Shown in pieces: positions 44,829-55,837 of a stretch of 64,000 nt of DNA; within the stretch, counting starts at the first letter, position 1; each line of letters opens with the position of its first letter. The stretch covers positions 62,001 to 126,000 of the forward strand of contig CAJNAR010000020.1 of NCBI GenBank assembly GCA_905220665.1. Reading direction: 5' to 3'. A program made the position numbers and the translations under genes. Source of the DNA: Albugo candida. Its lineage: Eukaryota > Oomycota > Peronosporomycetes > Albuginales > Albuginaceae. Below the pieces are notes generated by a model. It was not told the origin of the DNA, made no database searches, and was given only the letters and a program-made list of their open reading frames with translations.

Positions 44829-45269
44829 TTATGTTTCTTTATGACCTGTTTCAGTAACAGTATGCTTCAAATTGTGTGAGGATACACCGTACCGCTGGAC
44901 TTCAGCGTCATTGCGACCAAATCCTTGTAATCGTAAGGTGGAGTTTTGGAAAGCAAGGCAAACGCCTCCTATGCTTCCAATGATACCACTGAGAAACATG
45001 GTTCGTCTTGCCAGTAATGGGTCAAAATGACGTCCTGTTTGACAATTCAAAATTCGGTCAGTCAGTACGGCTCAATTAGGTGCTGTTTACGCACCCAAAA
45101 AGTATCCAATGGGCAAAGAAGTGACACTCATAAAAATTCCTTGTGCATAATCATTAAAACTAACATTCTCCAATATTTCCTTGTGGCTTGGATTGCTATT
45201 AACGACGGGAAATTTCGGGATTTTTGGATCTTGCAGCACTGGCGCACTGTTATTCTCAAAAAAGACCAT
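44829..45269 (-). CDS. NADH:ubiquinone oxidoreductase (complex I) 21-kDa subunit, 126 aa
   Basis: Two exons (45269-45095, 45034-44829; intron 60 bp) give 126 aa. The sequence PKIPKFPVVNSNPSHKEILE followed by FNDYAQGIFMSVTSLPIGYF corresponds to the N-terminal domain of the fungal/stramenopile complex I 21-kDa subunit. The second exon has ARRTMFLSGIIGSIGGVCLA, then FQNSTLRLQGFGRNDAEVQRYG, which matches the 'AYQNSSGRLMGF..N..EV' C-terminal domain. Two membrane-like segments fit an accessory subunit in the mitochondrial inner membrane. It is convergent with the tail-anchored gene. Confidence 0.82.
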
Positions 45270-45625
45270 TTCTGGTACATTATTTTAGGGCGCCGCGCAT
45301 TATAACGTCAAGTCAATGTGTCTGTGCTTCCGGCAATCATTTATTACTAAGTATGCGGTATAGCAGGGCCAGGTGTGTGGCTCTAGTTCTCGTTGCATTT
45401 GAATGCGTCTTCAACTCAGTATATCAATGCTGGCGAAGGAAAAATTGCTGAATGATTACTTTCTGACGGGCGCAGTTACGGGCCTGAGCGAGTTCTAAAT
45501 GTGTTAAGGCGTTCTTGCTGTGGGAGGAGTTGAGAATCCAGCCGAGTCCTAACTAGTTCACCAACACTGCTGGCAGGCACTTCATCATATACCGAGAGAG
45601 AGAGGAATTCTAAGTGACTTTGCCT

Positions 45626-46169
45626 ATGTTTAATCGCGCTGATATCGTCGTGAGGACCAGGAATGTCACCAAGATTATTCTACCTAGACTGAGAAGAGCG
45701 TATCAGCGGTTGAATGACACGTCACTTGTAAAGTCTTTTGACGTCAATATGATGAAGAAATTGTTCGTGGAGTGCTCGGAAGCCGTGCTTCGAGACTCAC
45801 ATCAGCACCTCCATCCTTTTGTGCGTGAAATTAGAACAATTGTTTTACCGATGACGTGCGCTTCATTATTCATCGTTGATTATCAACGTATAGAATACCG
45901 AGAGGACCACTATTACCTCATGAGACGTCATGCAGCGCAGTGAAGAGCAGGACGAACTAAAGGATGAGCACATATACGTTACAAATACCTTGCGAATTAA
46001 GTCAAAATGCTTAGAAAAAATGGGTCTGCCTGTTCTCAGTTGTGCAGATTTTCAGAAACCCAATAGTTTTCAAGTATCGACCGTTGAATCACGCCTTATC
46101 GGTGTAGAAGCGGTAGCAGGTGGTTCGTTCTTGTCTTCAATCATAATGAAGTCCAATGAATGGATATAG
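45626..46169 (+). CDS. Possible spliced gene of unknown function, 161 aa
   Basis: Two open blocks (45626-45887 and 45946-46169) join in frame over a 58-bp GTATAG...GAAG intron. The first is basic and helical (IILPRLRRAYQRLNDTSLVK, MMKKLFVECSEAVL). The second reads DELKDEHIYVTNTLRIKSK, then LPVLSCADFQKPNSFQV and VESRLIGVEAVAGGSF. Without the intron there would be a frameshift, so a decayed gene is the alternative. Family unknown. Confidence 0.38.
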
Positions 46170-46411
46170 GCTCAGCTACAGCTAGGATGTTGAAGGCGAG
46201 CAAGATCAGGATGGAAAAAGTCGCCCTCCCGCAAAAGCATTAGCATTGGGGGTTCGCAATGGAGGATGGAGTACATCTTCAAACAGAGGATAGTAGTGTG
46301 GACCACGTTCCTGTAATGTACCATGATTATTATCAACCGAGAAGTCGGAATAGTACCATTCTTATGAGTAGAGTTATATGTTGTTCACTCAGGAGCCTAC
46401 TTAAATAAACT

Positions 46412-47688
46412 TCATATTGTTACCACGAACAATCGTGTTCCTTCGACCTCCTTCTTTGCCCATTCTTCCTCCAGCACTTTGATCCTATTCATCACCTTCT
46501 GTGACAGCTTTTCCTGTGTTTCACCTCTCTTCTTGCTTGTTTTTGCACCAAATTTGTCATGCTCTTCGAGGATATACTGCTCCAGTTCACTTGATTCATA
46601 AAGTTGAGCCTTCATCTTTGGACTATCCTGATGAGGCGAAGACTTCAACGGGGCGACTCAGGGAGTTTTACCACTGCATCGTCCCTTCTCTGAGAAATCA
46701 CCGGCTCGTTCTCTTCCTCTTTTTCGTACATCATCTTCGTTGGAGTCGTACATTCTCGTGTCAGACTGCAATCGTCAAGTGTATTTTAGAGCTCAGGGTC
46801 ATCGGACCCCACGGTAGATATGCCTTTGGTTTGACAAGCGGGTGAGTCTGTTTGGTCTTTTCGGTGAAGAAGCTTTCGACTTGTGCGCTACAAAATCGCT
46901 GAGTAAATAGCGACAAGTAAAGTCTCTCAAAAAAGCCCTTACTTGTGGGATACGAGATTCAAAACGCCACATTCTTCCGTGTACGCTGCAATATCGAGAT
47001 ATCCGACCACTTTTTGGCCATTTGATCCCATTGCATTGTTCACAATTGGAAGGTTCAAATGGCAGCTTCTGGAAGCGCGCATCGATTTCCCGGCGTTCGA
47101 TTTTCATTGATAATTTCTCATTGATGTTATTCTGCATCCTAGTGTGACACAAATGTCGAGACACAACAACAAAACTTTTTCGCGAAAAACAGATACTTCC
47201 GCAAGAACACAGCTTCTCCAATCAGTTTCTTGGACTCGAATTCATCCCTAAAAGGAACCAGTAACCAAGGAATCTAGCGCAGTATACTAAACCATTCGAG
47301 TCCTTTGATGCTCTGCGACCAAAAATCGTGACGTGTAAGTATTATTTCATCCTTTCCAGCAGAGTCGCTTCCGATGTGGTAATGGTGTACTTGCAATAGG
47401 TGTTTGGTAGTATGATCTTCTTTGGTGATATTTGCCTGGTATTTGTGTCTCCCCCCGGACTGATCGCATAACCTCTGAGTGAGCAAAAACGAGGTACAGA
47501 TGGAGCGGAAGTCCTTACCTTTGATCATTTCAGTAAAGGATTCCCTATCTCGAATATGATGGAGGACGATGGATCCGGAACCAGCTGGACTGCTTCAAAA
47601 GCAATCATCATGTTGCTTCTTTCTTGACTTTTCTCATCAATGAAATCAAATGCATCCTCCTGCTCCTTTCTACCATAATTTCTGCCGG
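46412..47688 (-). CDS. Multi-exon gene of unknown function (5' end unresolved)
   Basis: A chain of exons reads in one frame: 47584-47293, 47247-47176, 47138-46943, 46887-46808, 46765-46672, 46627-46412. The introns are 45, 37, 55, 42 and 44 bp. A further exon ending at 47629 lies upstream (intron 44 bp) and its start is unclear. The protein has HHIRDRESFTEMIKGKDF, then DEFESKKLIGEAVFLRKYLF, then a Cys-containing FEPSNCEQCNGIKWPKSGRI followed by SRYCSVHGRMWRFES (possible zinc site), and an acidic-to-basic coiled end. Sense continues across every junction, which is the support. I do not recognise the family. Confidence 0.58.
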
Positions 47689-47734
47689 TCTCTCAAGGTT
47701 ATAGGATTGCAGAAAGCAAGAGAGTTCGCGGAAC

Positions 47735-48199
47735 ATGTATCAGTACGTAGGAAACGTGTTCAAGGCGACTGCTCCTTCTTTTGATCGCGTTATGGGTGAA
47801 AGCGTATCCAAAGTCGGTACCGTCAACAACGCAATATTTCCAATTCTCTCGCCATATTCAATTTTTCAAAAAAAACTGGAGTTCAAGCAAGACGATAAAT
47901 GGCATCAAGATGCTCGTGAATGATCAGAATTTGAGAAACGGGAAGAAGAGGCCAATGGAAGGCCAGTAGACGCTTTGAAGCCTTTAAGCCAAAACAATGC
48001 GCACAAGTTGTATGCGCTCCATCGGATCGTCGCAAGCTGAAAGCCAGTCACCAGATTCCGATGCAGCTAGACGTGAACGACGTGATCAAGAACAAGCTCT
48101 GAAGCGCCAGATCGATGAAGAAAGTCGTCAGCGGGAGGGGAGGAGGACTGCTTCGGCAGCTGCAACTGCCGATGGATCAAAGTATCATGAACCTTGATA
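47735..48199 (+). CDS. Possible gene with charged C-terminus, or a pseudogene
   Basis: Plus-strand open blocks include MYQYVGNVFKATAPSFDRVM, a charged run FEKREEEANGRPVDALKPL and a final RRERRDQEQALKRQIDEESR ending in DGSKYHEP. The last two join over a 39-bp intron (47-48 kb junction near 48011-48049). An in-frame TGA at about 47921 separates the first two unless a longer intron removes it. It diverges from the minus-strand gene to the left. Confidence 0.35.
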
Positions 48200-48288
48200 G
48201 AAGACATTCGCAATCCGGTACTGAATGGTACATGGTACCAAGCAACGGAAATAGACATACACATTGTCAGAGACTTCATGGATTTTGT

Positions 48289-48724
48289 AATGGAAATGGC
48301 GTGGACAGTATTTAAATCGTTTTGGCTCGAAACACTCGCTAACGTCATCTTCCATTTAGAGCTTCTGACAGAATTACCCATGATATATCGATGTCGCTGA
48401 GAACAGTCGAGTCAACTGGGGTGGAGTTGGCTGAATCGGAGCTTTATTGAATCGACGTGTTCCTGGTACTTCAGCACAAGGGTCGTACATCGATTCGTGG
48501 TACATGACGCATGAAACGTTACGACATCCAACATGCACTGACGTTCTTCGTAGACCGACTCGTTCTTCGTCACGAGAAAGTATAGAACAAAAGAATAGAA
48601 TGAAAGGCGACCTGTACCGAATAGACTCAAGCCCGTGGATTGAAGTACGCACAAGTTGCACTTCTGCAAATAGACTGCGGCTAATTATGTAAATATAATC
48701 CATGCATTTATTCTTTGTGTCATT
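48289..48724 (+). repeat. Direct repeat copy A (pairs with 55353-55797)
   Basis: This segment is closely similar to 55353-55797, in the same orientation, from the shared AATGGCGTGGACAGTATTT near the left to TGTGTCATT at the right. Similarity is highest in the last 300 bp. An open 81-codon stretch (48447-48692) is shared by both copies. Its right end overlaps the first bases of the right inverted arm by 4 bp. Confidence 0.85.
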
Positions 48725-49088
48725 CTAACCTTGTAACTTAACTACAATTATTTCACTCCCATTACATCTCTACATACTATACACTAATACAACATTCCAT
48801 CTACAAAAGCACTCGCATGTGCAGGCCGCCACCAATTTATGAATACACGGTACAGCGCGTCGCCACATCATCTAAAAATAGCGGCGCCAATGTCCAAATG
48901 CATCAGCTGCACATACCGATGGGTATATGTCATTCTGTGTGTCCTTCGCATCGACCAATCAATGCAAACGAACACACAAAATGAAATATACTTATCGATA
49001 TCGTCCCATGCGCCGACAACGATATCGACTCCGTTCCCGCAGAGCCCGGCATGTACTATGAGGTGATGTCTCCAATCAGCATGCAGTC

Positions 49089-51540
49089 ATGCTAAGAGAC
49101 TTGGGGGTCAGGGCAATATGTGTACGTACCGCTTTTCTCACTCATACTCGTTCTAAGTAAACTGATTATTTTACGAATGCAGCAAGTACGAAACACTACA
49201 ATGACTGCACCAGCGCGCAATTGGACACCGTCGATGATGAAACGTGTCGGCGGTGGATATGTGCTACGAGCACAGCCAACAGATACGTCTGCACGACCAC
49301 CAACACGACAGCGCGCGGCTCAACCAGTGACAACACCGACACGTCAACGCGTCGGTCAACCAACAGAAACAACAACACCGACATCAACACGACAACGCGC
49401 CGGTCAACCAGCAACAACACCGATACCAACTCGACAGCGCGCGGATCAACCAGCAACAAGAACGATACCAACACGAACGGCGCGAGTTAACGCACCACTA
49501 CACGAATCGGCATCAATCACGGCCCGCGCTTCGAGGACAACTTCAACACGCACCACTTCAACTGGACGAACGTCGACCCTGACTCGCGTTCCTGGAACAA
49601 ATGCAGCACGGGCAACTGCACAAAGACGAGCATGTCCAGTCTTGACTCGTGGCCCAGATTCCGTCGGTAGAGTGGTGACGGCTGTGGAATCAGCGACGAC
49701 ACGTGCTCCCGTCGCTCGTACAGGACCTACTATGGCTATTCAAGCCCGTCTGGACGAAAATGGGTGTGTGAAGAACGAAAATGCGGAACTGACGTACGAA
49801 AATGAGCGTGTGAAGAACGGAATTGCGGAACTGACGGACGAAAATGAGCGTGTGAAGGACGGAATTGCGGAACTGACGGACGAAAATGAGCGGGTGAAGA
49901 ACGGAAATGCGGAAATGAAGGACGAAAATGAGCGGGTGAAGAACGGAATTGCAGAACTGAAGGACGAAAATGAGCGGGTGAAGAACGGAAACGCGGAACT
50001 GACGGACGAAAATGAGCGGGTGAGGATCGAAATTACGGAACTGGAGGACGAAAATGAGCGGGTGAAGAACGAAATTGCGGAACTGACGGACGAAAATGAG
50101 CGGGTGAGGATCGAAATTACGGAACTGGAGGACGAAAATGAGCGGGTGAAGAACGGAATTGCGGAACTGACGGACGAAAATGAGCGGGTGAGGATCGAAA
50201 TTACGGAACTGGAGGACGAAAATGAGCGGGTGAAGAACGACAATGCGGAACTGACGGACGAAAATGAGCGGGTGAGGATCGAAATTATGGAACTGAAGGA
50301 CGAAAATGAGCGGGTGAAGAACGGAATTGCGGAACTGAAGGACGAAAATGAGCGGATGAAGAACGCAAATGCGGAACTGACGGACGAAAATGAGCGGGTG
50401 AAGAACGGAAATGCGGAACTGGAGGACGAAAAAGAGCGTGTGAAGAACGGAAATGCGGAACTGAAAGACGAAAATGAGCGTGTGAAGAACGATAATGCGG
50501 AACTGACGGACGAAAATGAGCGGGTGAAGAACGAAATTGCGGAACTGAAGGACGAAAATGAACGGGTGAAGAGCGAAATTGCGCAAGTGAAGAACGAGAA
50601 TGCGCAGTTGTCAAGCACATTGATGGAGAAATCAACTCAGCTTCAAGATGCCACTGAACAAGTGTGCAAGATCAAGGCGGAGGTCGAAGACCTTGAGAAG
50701 AGGCTGGACGTCAGTCGAGAATGCAACGTTATGTTTCAATGCAAGCTGGACGATCGAATGAAGATTTACGAACAAGATGAACTTCAGGTAAAGCAACTTA
50801 CGGATGGACACAAACAGCTCAAGCTGGATTTGCTCGAGTCAAATACAATCATCCAGGACCTGAAGGTTTCCATGGAAGCGCGAGAAAAACAATTGGACAA
50901 AATGCAGAAAGCGCGTGCTACCAAGACTTTCGTCTCGACTGGAGTTCAAACACCGGCCACGAGCAGCCAAAGCAACTCGAGGGAGCGCTTATACCAGTTA
51001 CAGCATGAAGAGGATGAGATCAAGATGCAGAATATAATGAAGGAACACACGGAACTCAAAATGGAGGTTGTCAACTCAAGATCGATGCTTGAAGTCTATC
51101 GGGATTTTATGAAGAATCAGCTCGTGTTCTTGGATGAAATCAAAGCAGGCAAATCATTCAGTCCACCAGAGGCAGTTGCAATCGAAGCTGCAGGAAAGAA
51201 CGAGTGCGAACAAGGAATGGCAGTTCATGGACAGCAGATGCATCCCGAAAATGGCCCCATCACGTCATTGAGGATGCAAGTGAACATGCTGGATCTGACA
51301 CTCAAGGATTGGGAGTACAACAAGGAGCTTTTGCAAATGAAGCTGGACAGGTTTTCAATTGGAAATTGGGCGAGTGACGAGAAGCGAGACTTTGTGCCGG
51401 ATTGGAACTCAAGCAGCTTAGATTACCAGCTACAATCCGATAGCGTCGTCTCATGGACTCCAAGTGCATCTTCGCAATGCCCCGTCACGTCATTACCATA
51501 CAGCGATGCTTCGTGGACTTCAAGCGCATCATTGCAATGA
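49089..51540 (+). CDS. Long coiled-coil protein, right copy, 796 aa
   Basis: Two exons (49089-49121 and 49183-51540; 61-bp intron) give 796 aa, starting MLRDLGVRAIC. The layout matches the left copy: a Thr/Arg/Gln/Pro-rich region with TTPTRQRxxQP repeats (about 20-190), a coiled coil, and a conserved helical end. Here the coil holds 19 tandem 14-residue units of the type ELTDENERVKNGIA, each two heptads with strong alternation of acidic and basic residues, as in a long rigid rod. No catalytic motif, signal peptide or membrane segment is seen. The C-terminus (WTPSASSQC... WTSSASLQ) contains two related blocks and differs from the left copy. Family unknown to me. Confidence 0.78.
49786..50583 (+). 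repeat. 42-bp minisatellite, 19 units, inside the coiled-coil gene
   Basis: Nineteen tandem 42-bp units of the type gaactgacggacgaaaatga..., each encoding 14 residues. Units 6-12 alternate between an ELTDENERVRIEIT and an ELEDENERVKN form, which makes a higher-order 84-bp repeat and suggests recent unequal exchange. The unit length keeps the frame and the heptad register. The left copy of the gene has only a few diverged units here. Confidence 0.9.
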
Positions 51541-52159
51541 CCTCATCACGTCATTATGCAATCATGCGAGAGGTATGAAAAATGAAGCTGAAAGATTGTC
51601 AGTGTATCAAGTAGCTGTTCAGTCGCAACTGAGTCAAGTGTCAACACATAATTGTAATTAATATAAGTGATTTTGCTAAATTGGTAGTCTTGAAGTCATC
51701 CTTGCAGACTCCTCGCGTTTGTACCTTTTCTTTCGTATACAGCCTTCAAGATACGGTATATTGCGCTCGTAGCCATTACATGGAACGATCCTTTCATATT
51801 TGAATTTATCGGACGTTATGATCATCTCTTCTGGAAGGGAAAGGGCTACAACGTTTGAACACCTCAATATATATATTCAAAGAAATATCGAACATGGCAC
51901 TAGTACAGGATACTTCCATACAGACAAAGAATGCATTGAAAAGTGCTGTCAATGTATCTTTCCAGCAACCGATCCATGAGCGCGGACCTTACGAATTCAA
52001 CCCGCCGGACTTTGGCAGCTTTTGTGTCTCTACCGAAATGTGCGAGGTAAGACGCATCACCTGGATCGCTTGATAGCGCTAAATTATGTCTTCAGCCAGG
52101 ACTGGACCTATGCTTGCAAAGATAAGTGATATACCTACTCCGTCCGTTTCGCACCGACA

Positions 52160-52567
52160 ATGGTCTTGAAATCCAGAGTTATTCTTCAAACTGTGAGTGC
52201 TTTCTGTTCTCGCCGCATTGGTACTGATGTTGTCTGTAGGTCACAAAAACAATAGAAGGCATCGGTAGATAACACTTTCTTGCGCGGTGACTGGAAGGTA
52301 TATATGTCCTCATACAACAATGCGTTTGTGTCTAGCTTCTTGTTGCTGTTTGAGATCGTCGTTGCTGGACCTTTGTCCATTCACGATAAGGTCACCGAAT
52401 TGGCTACGGCTTCTCCTCTACTTTTTATTGTGATTGTACTGTCGCAATTCCGTCCAAGAAGGTTTGATGAATCATGAACTAGTTTGCGTGGTGATCTGCT
52501 CGTCTTGTGTACACTGAGCGAGAAATCAAAACAAGACTCGGATGGAGAAGACTCACGACTGATGTAG
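52160..52567 (+). CDS. Small two-TM protein, right-arm copy, 95 aa
   Basis: Three exons (52160-52192, 52256-52461, 52519-52567; introns 63 and 57 bp) give 95 aa in frame. Two hydrophobic segments (FVSSFLLLFEIVVAG and ASPLLFIVIVLSQF) flank a polar loop, and the tail is acidic (SKQDSDGEDSRLM). The left-arm copy has the same exon layout but a 1-bp insertion breaks it. Family unknown. The start may lie further upstream. Confidence 0.42.
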
Positions 52568-53020
52568 GCCCGCATCGGATGCCCAATTTGAATGAAAACT
52601 TACGCGCGGCCCAAGACGTTTTACCTTGGACCAAGCGATGTGAAATTGAACTGGAAGTGCGTGTTAGGACACAACATTCGTTAAAATGATGTGGTGAGTC
52701 GAGGTGTCAATATCATGATAGAGACTGAGTGCCAATCACATCGAGAATCGTCGTCAGCGCTTTCCAATACAATTGGATTCAAACACTCTCCCCAGATCGA
52801 CAATTTGGGTAAGAAGAAAGCCTTAGGATTCATGCATGGAATGAGGCAAAGATTGTCACTGTATTGCGCAGCCTTGCAGATGTGTCGGAAATCGACGAAG
52901 ATTTAGGTCTGAAGATTATTCATATAATATTAAAAGACGCAATATTTATTCTTTCTTATTACCCATCTCTCGGTAAATAATTGAACTTTTGTGTGAATGC
53001 TTCCGAGCCGAACTAAAGCC

Positions 53021-55352
53021 GTGTCCTCTATCAAATTGCGTGACCTGGAGAAAATTGAACAGTAGCATGCAGCCAACTAGAAATGGGAAACAGGAAGAAG
53101 TAAGCCTTCATACTCTCCTTATATTATAGAATCCTGAAACACGATAAAGCACCTTAAACAATTCCCAATGTTCTGACCGACAATCGCGTAAGAATGGTCC
53201 TTATGATTGAATTGGAGCGATCCTTATCTCGCGGCAGGAGAGACCGCAAGCGGATTTTCCTTGGCATGTTTAGGGTCTAGGGTTTAGGGTTTAGGGTTTA
53301 GATACGTTTTCCGATAAGCGTTTTTGACCCAAGTCACCATATCCTCGTTCGAACTCTCCACATCCTCATCGTTGGGCTCAAAACTAGCCATTCGTCTCTG
53401 TCGATAAGTCTTGTTTTGAAGAACTGAGAAGTGGGAAGAGTTTCGAATGATTCCGAAAAGCATACGAGTCCCTCGCCTCCGGTTTTAAAGTCCAATGGCA
53501 AAATTTGGACGCGCGTAAATCCATCCATCCAATCTCATTCGGTCGAAAACGAGGATCTCGAGCATAAGCGGTGACGGCAAAACGGCACCTTTTCCGACTG
53601 AAAACGTTGCAGGAATGCTCTGACACTCTCGGCCGCAAAACGGATTCGGCAAATCACCATTCTGGAGCCGTCGATTGCGATGCAAACACCTAGCAGCTCA
53701 TGTGGCCATTTTAGTGCGAGGTGCGGAGACTGGAAGCTGTAAATTTTAGCTGCGTTGCTCCTCGTATTGCGATCAAGCGCAAGCTCTTTTCGATACCTTA
53801 AAAACGTTTTCACCGAAACACTTTCATACCCCGTTTTCTGTGCTATACAATTGAAGCGGGACCTTTGTAAGTCGGTACATTCCAACCCATGTCGGGCGCC
53901 GTATTAGACGATGACGTTGAAAGTAAGGCTGCTCGTCATAAAATGAGCATTTCTTCACCTTGGCGAGTCCATAAATTCGTACAAGCTTCCACGTAGAACT
54001 TGTTCTTCTTAAACCCACAAGAGCCACATAACCGTACAGAACCGGTATGTATGTGCACATACTTTACGCATGTAAGGAAGTGACAAGCCACAAACAATGA
54101 GACTGAATGGCATTTTGCAATGCGCAATCTTCCAGTGGAGCGTTGCCCGTACTCATCCGGTCCTTCATTGGTATTCGATGCATTCCAAAGCTTTGCCGGT
54201 AGAAGTGTATGAACTGAGTGATTCCGAGATTTCGTCTAGCTTTGCTCCGTTAATAACGCGGTCGTATACCTCCGCAACTATCTCTTTGAATGGCTGAAAA
54301 GCCTCGCGCATTTAAACTTCTGATAGCTGCATCTTGCAGGAATGCTGGGCGGTATCAATTCACCGATCTTTTTGTACTGTACAGTACTGAGATCGTCGAA
54401 ATTAAGCCCCAAAGCAATTCTCCGACGCACTCTCTCTATGAGTACGGAATCCAATGCATTCCACGGACACTACGGACTCTATTGATAACGGGAGAGGTCT
54501 CAACGTGTGAGTCGACTCACATATTTATTCGCCAGTGTGAGCTAATTCCATACCATAACTTCGTACTTATGAAACTCAAGCGACCTTCTTGCCTCTTTGG
54601 TTGAATTGAATATCAATGACCTCTAATAATTGCAACAAACCAGTTGACAGAATACGCATGAGCACACCTCTATGTATCTCATAATATGATGATATTGCGT
54701 TTACATTGTGACACATATTCCTCAATTTCGAGATTAGTCAGTAGTGCGGGCTCCCTGTTGGAAAGGTTAATGAGACAAATCTCATTCTTTTTGTGGAATC
54801 GTGAAATATTACGTGATAATCCAAGATCCGAACTATGAGAACAACCTATCAGGTGCGTATCGAATCTATGTTGTATGCTGTTTCAGGAGCAAATCAACTA
54901 GGGCCTCTGTTGCGTTTTGGCCTAAATCAATAAATTATGAGCTCGCATGTGTGTGATTGTAGCCAGCTCCGTGTGCGCATCGTATTGTATGCCTTCCCAC
55001 GGCCACAAAGACGCCAACATCCCTTGCCGCTGTATCATCCAATTTGTTCCCGAGCCGTTCACATTTGACGTAATGGATCGACTTGTACATGGTTGCGTTC
55101 GAACATTACGCGGAGAAGACACATTCCTTCTCCTCTTCGATGAAGCACACGATTTCCCAGCGTATCATCAACATTTTTTTCCAGATACCGGTTTCCGTAC
55201 CTATGCACAACGTCCGTAATGCTGTCAATCTCTTTCTTCGACATTCCTGAATATGCATCAAGACAGCCATGATATCAGTATCGTTCTGAACCATCTTTCG
55301 ATATTAAGCGTCTACGGTCCTTCCATTTGGTCTCTTCTTCACGTTAGTATTG
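53021..55352. other. Degenerate region between right arm and OTC
   Basis: It holds overlapping minus-strand coding-like blocks at about 53384-54127 (for example KWPHELLGVCIAIDGSRMVI) that lie in different frames and look like one decayed gene of unknown type. Plus-strand blocks at 54290-54604 and 54947-55219 are similarly unsupported. A short TTTAGGG tract is listed separately. Confidence 0.4.
53269..53301 (+). repeat. Interstitial telomere-like tract (TTTAGGG)
   Basis: Four heptamers and a partial fifth: TTTAGGG, TCTAGGG, TTTAGGG, TTTAGGG, TTTAG. TTTAGGG is the telomere repeat reported for oomycetes (and many plants). Here it is internal, about 250 bp beyond the end of the right duplication arm. 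Such short tracts can mark repaired double-strand breaks. Confidence 0.85.
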
Positions 55353-55797
55353 GAATGACAATGGCGTGGACAGTATTTGAATGGTTTGGCTCGAAATCCC
55401 GCTGGCCTTTAGCATGTTCATCTTCCTTTGAAGCCTCTGACAAAATTACCCTTGCTACTGTCGATGTCGCTCAGTACAGTCGAGTCGACTGGGGTGGAGT
55501 TGGCTGAATCGGAGCTTCATTGAATCGACGTGTTCCTGGTACTTCAGCACAAGAGTCGTACATCGATTCGTGGTACATGACGCATGAATCGTCACGGCAT
55601 TCAACATGCACTGACGTTCTTCGTGGACCGACTCGTTCTTCGTCACGAGAAAGTATAGAACAAAAGAATAGAATGAAAGGCGACCTGTACCGAATAGACT
55701 CAAGCCCGTGGATTGAAGTACGCACAAGTTGCATTTGTGCAAATAGACTGCGGCTAATTATGTAAATATATTCCATGCATTTATTCCTTGTGTCATT
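55353..55797 (+). repeat. Direct repeat copy B (pairs with 48289-48724)
   Basis: Same orientation and nearly the same sequence as copy A, ending at TGTGTCATT. It ends 40 bp before the OTC start codon, so it forms most of the OTC upstream region. The left 80 bp are more diverged than the rest. Confidence 0.85.
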
Positions 55798-55837
55798 AAC
55801 TAGCTGCAATCAGGATGTGGCAACACTATTTCCGGCC

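Larger units (their letters stand above)
48721..53020. repeat. Right arm of the large inverted duplication
   Basis: Reverse complement of 30902-34358 with local gains: a minisatellite expansion in the coiled-coil gene and about 128 bp more at 51915-52045. The homology stops near GAACTAAAGCC at 53020. At the left it starts at CATTCTAACC, where it overlaps the direct repeat A by CATT. Confidence 0.92.

Noticed and set aside
49690..50635. Long minus-strand ORFs (Phe/Ser-rich) opposite the coiled-coil repeat
   Set aside because: These are antisense frames of the 42-bp minisatellite; the repeat keeps all frames open. The sense coiled coil is supported by both copies and the intron.
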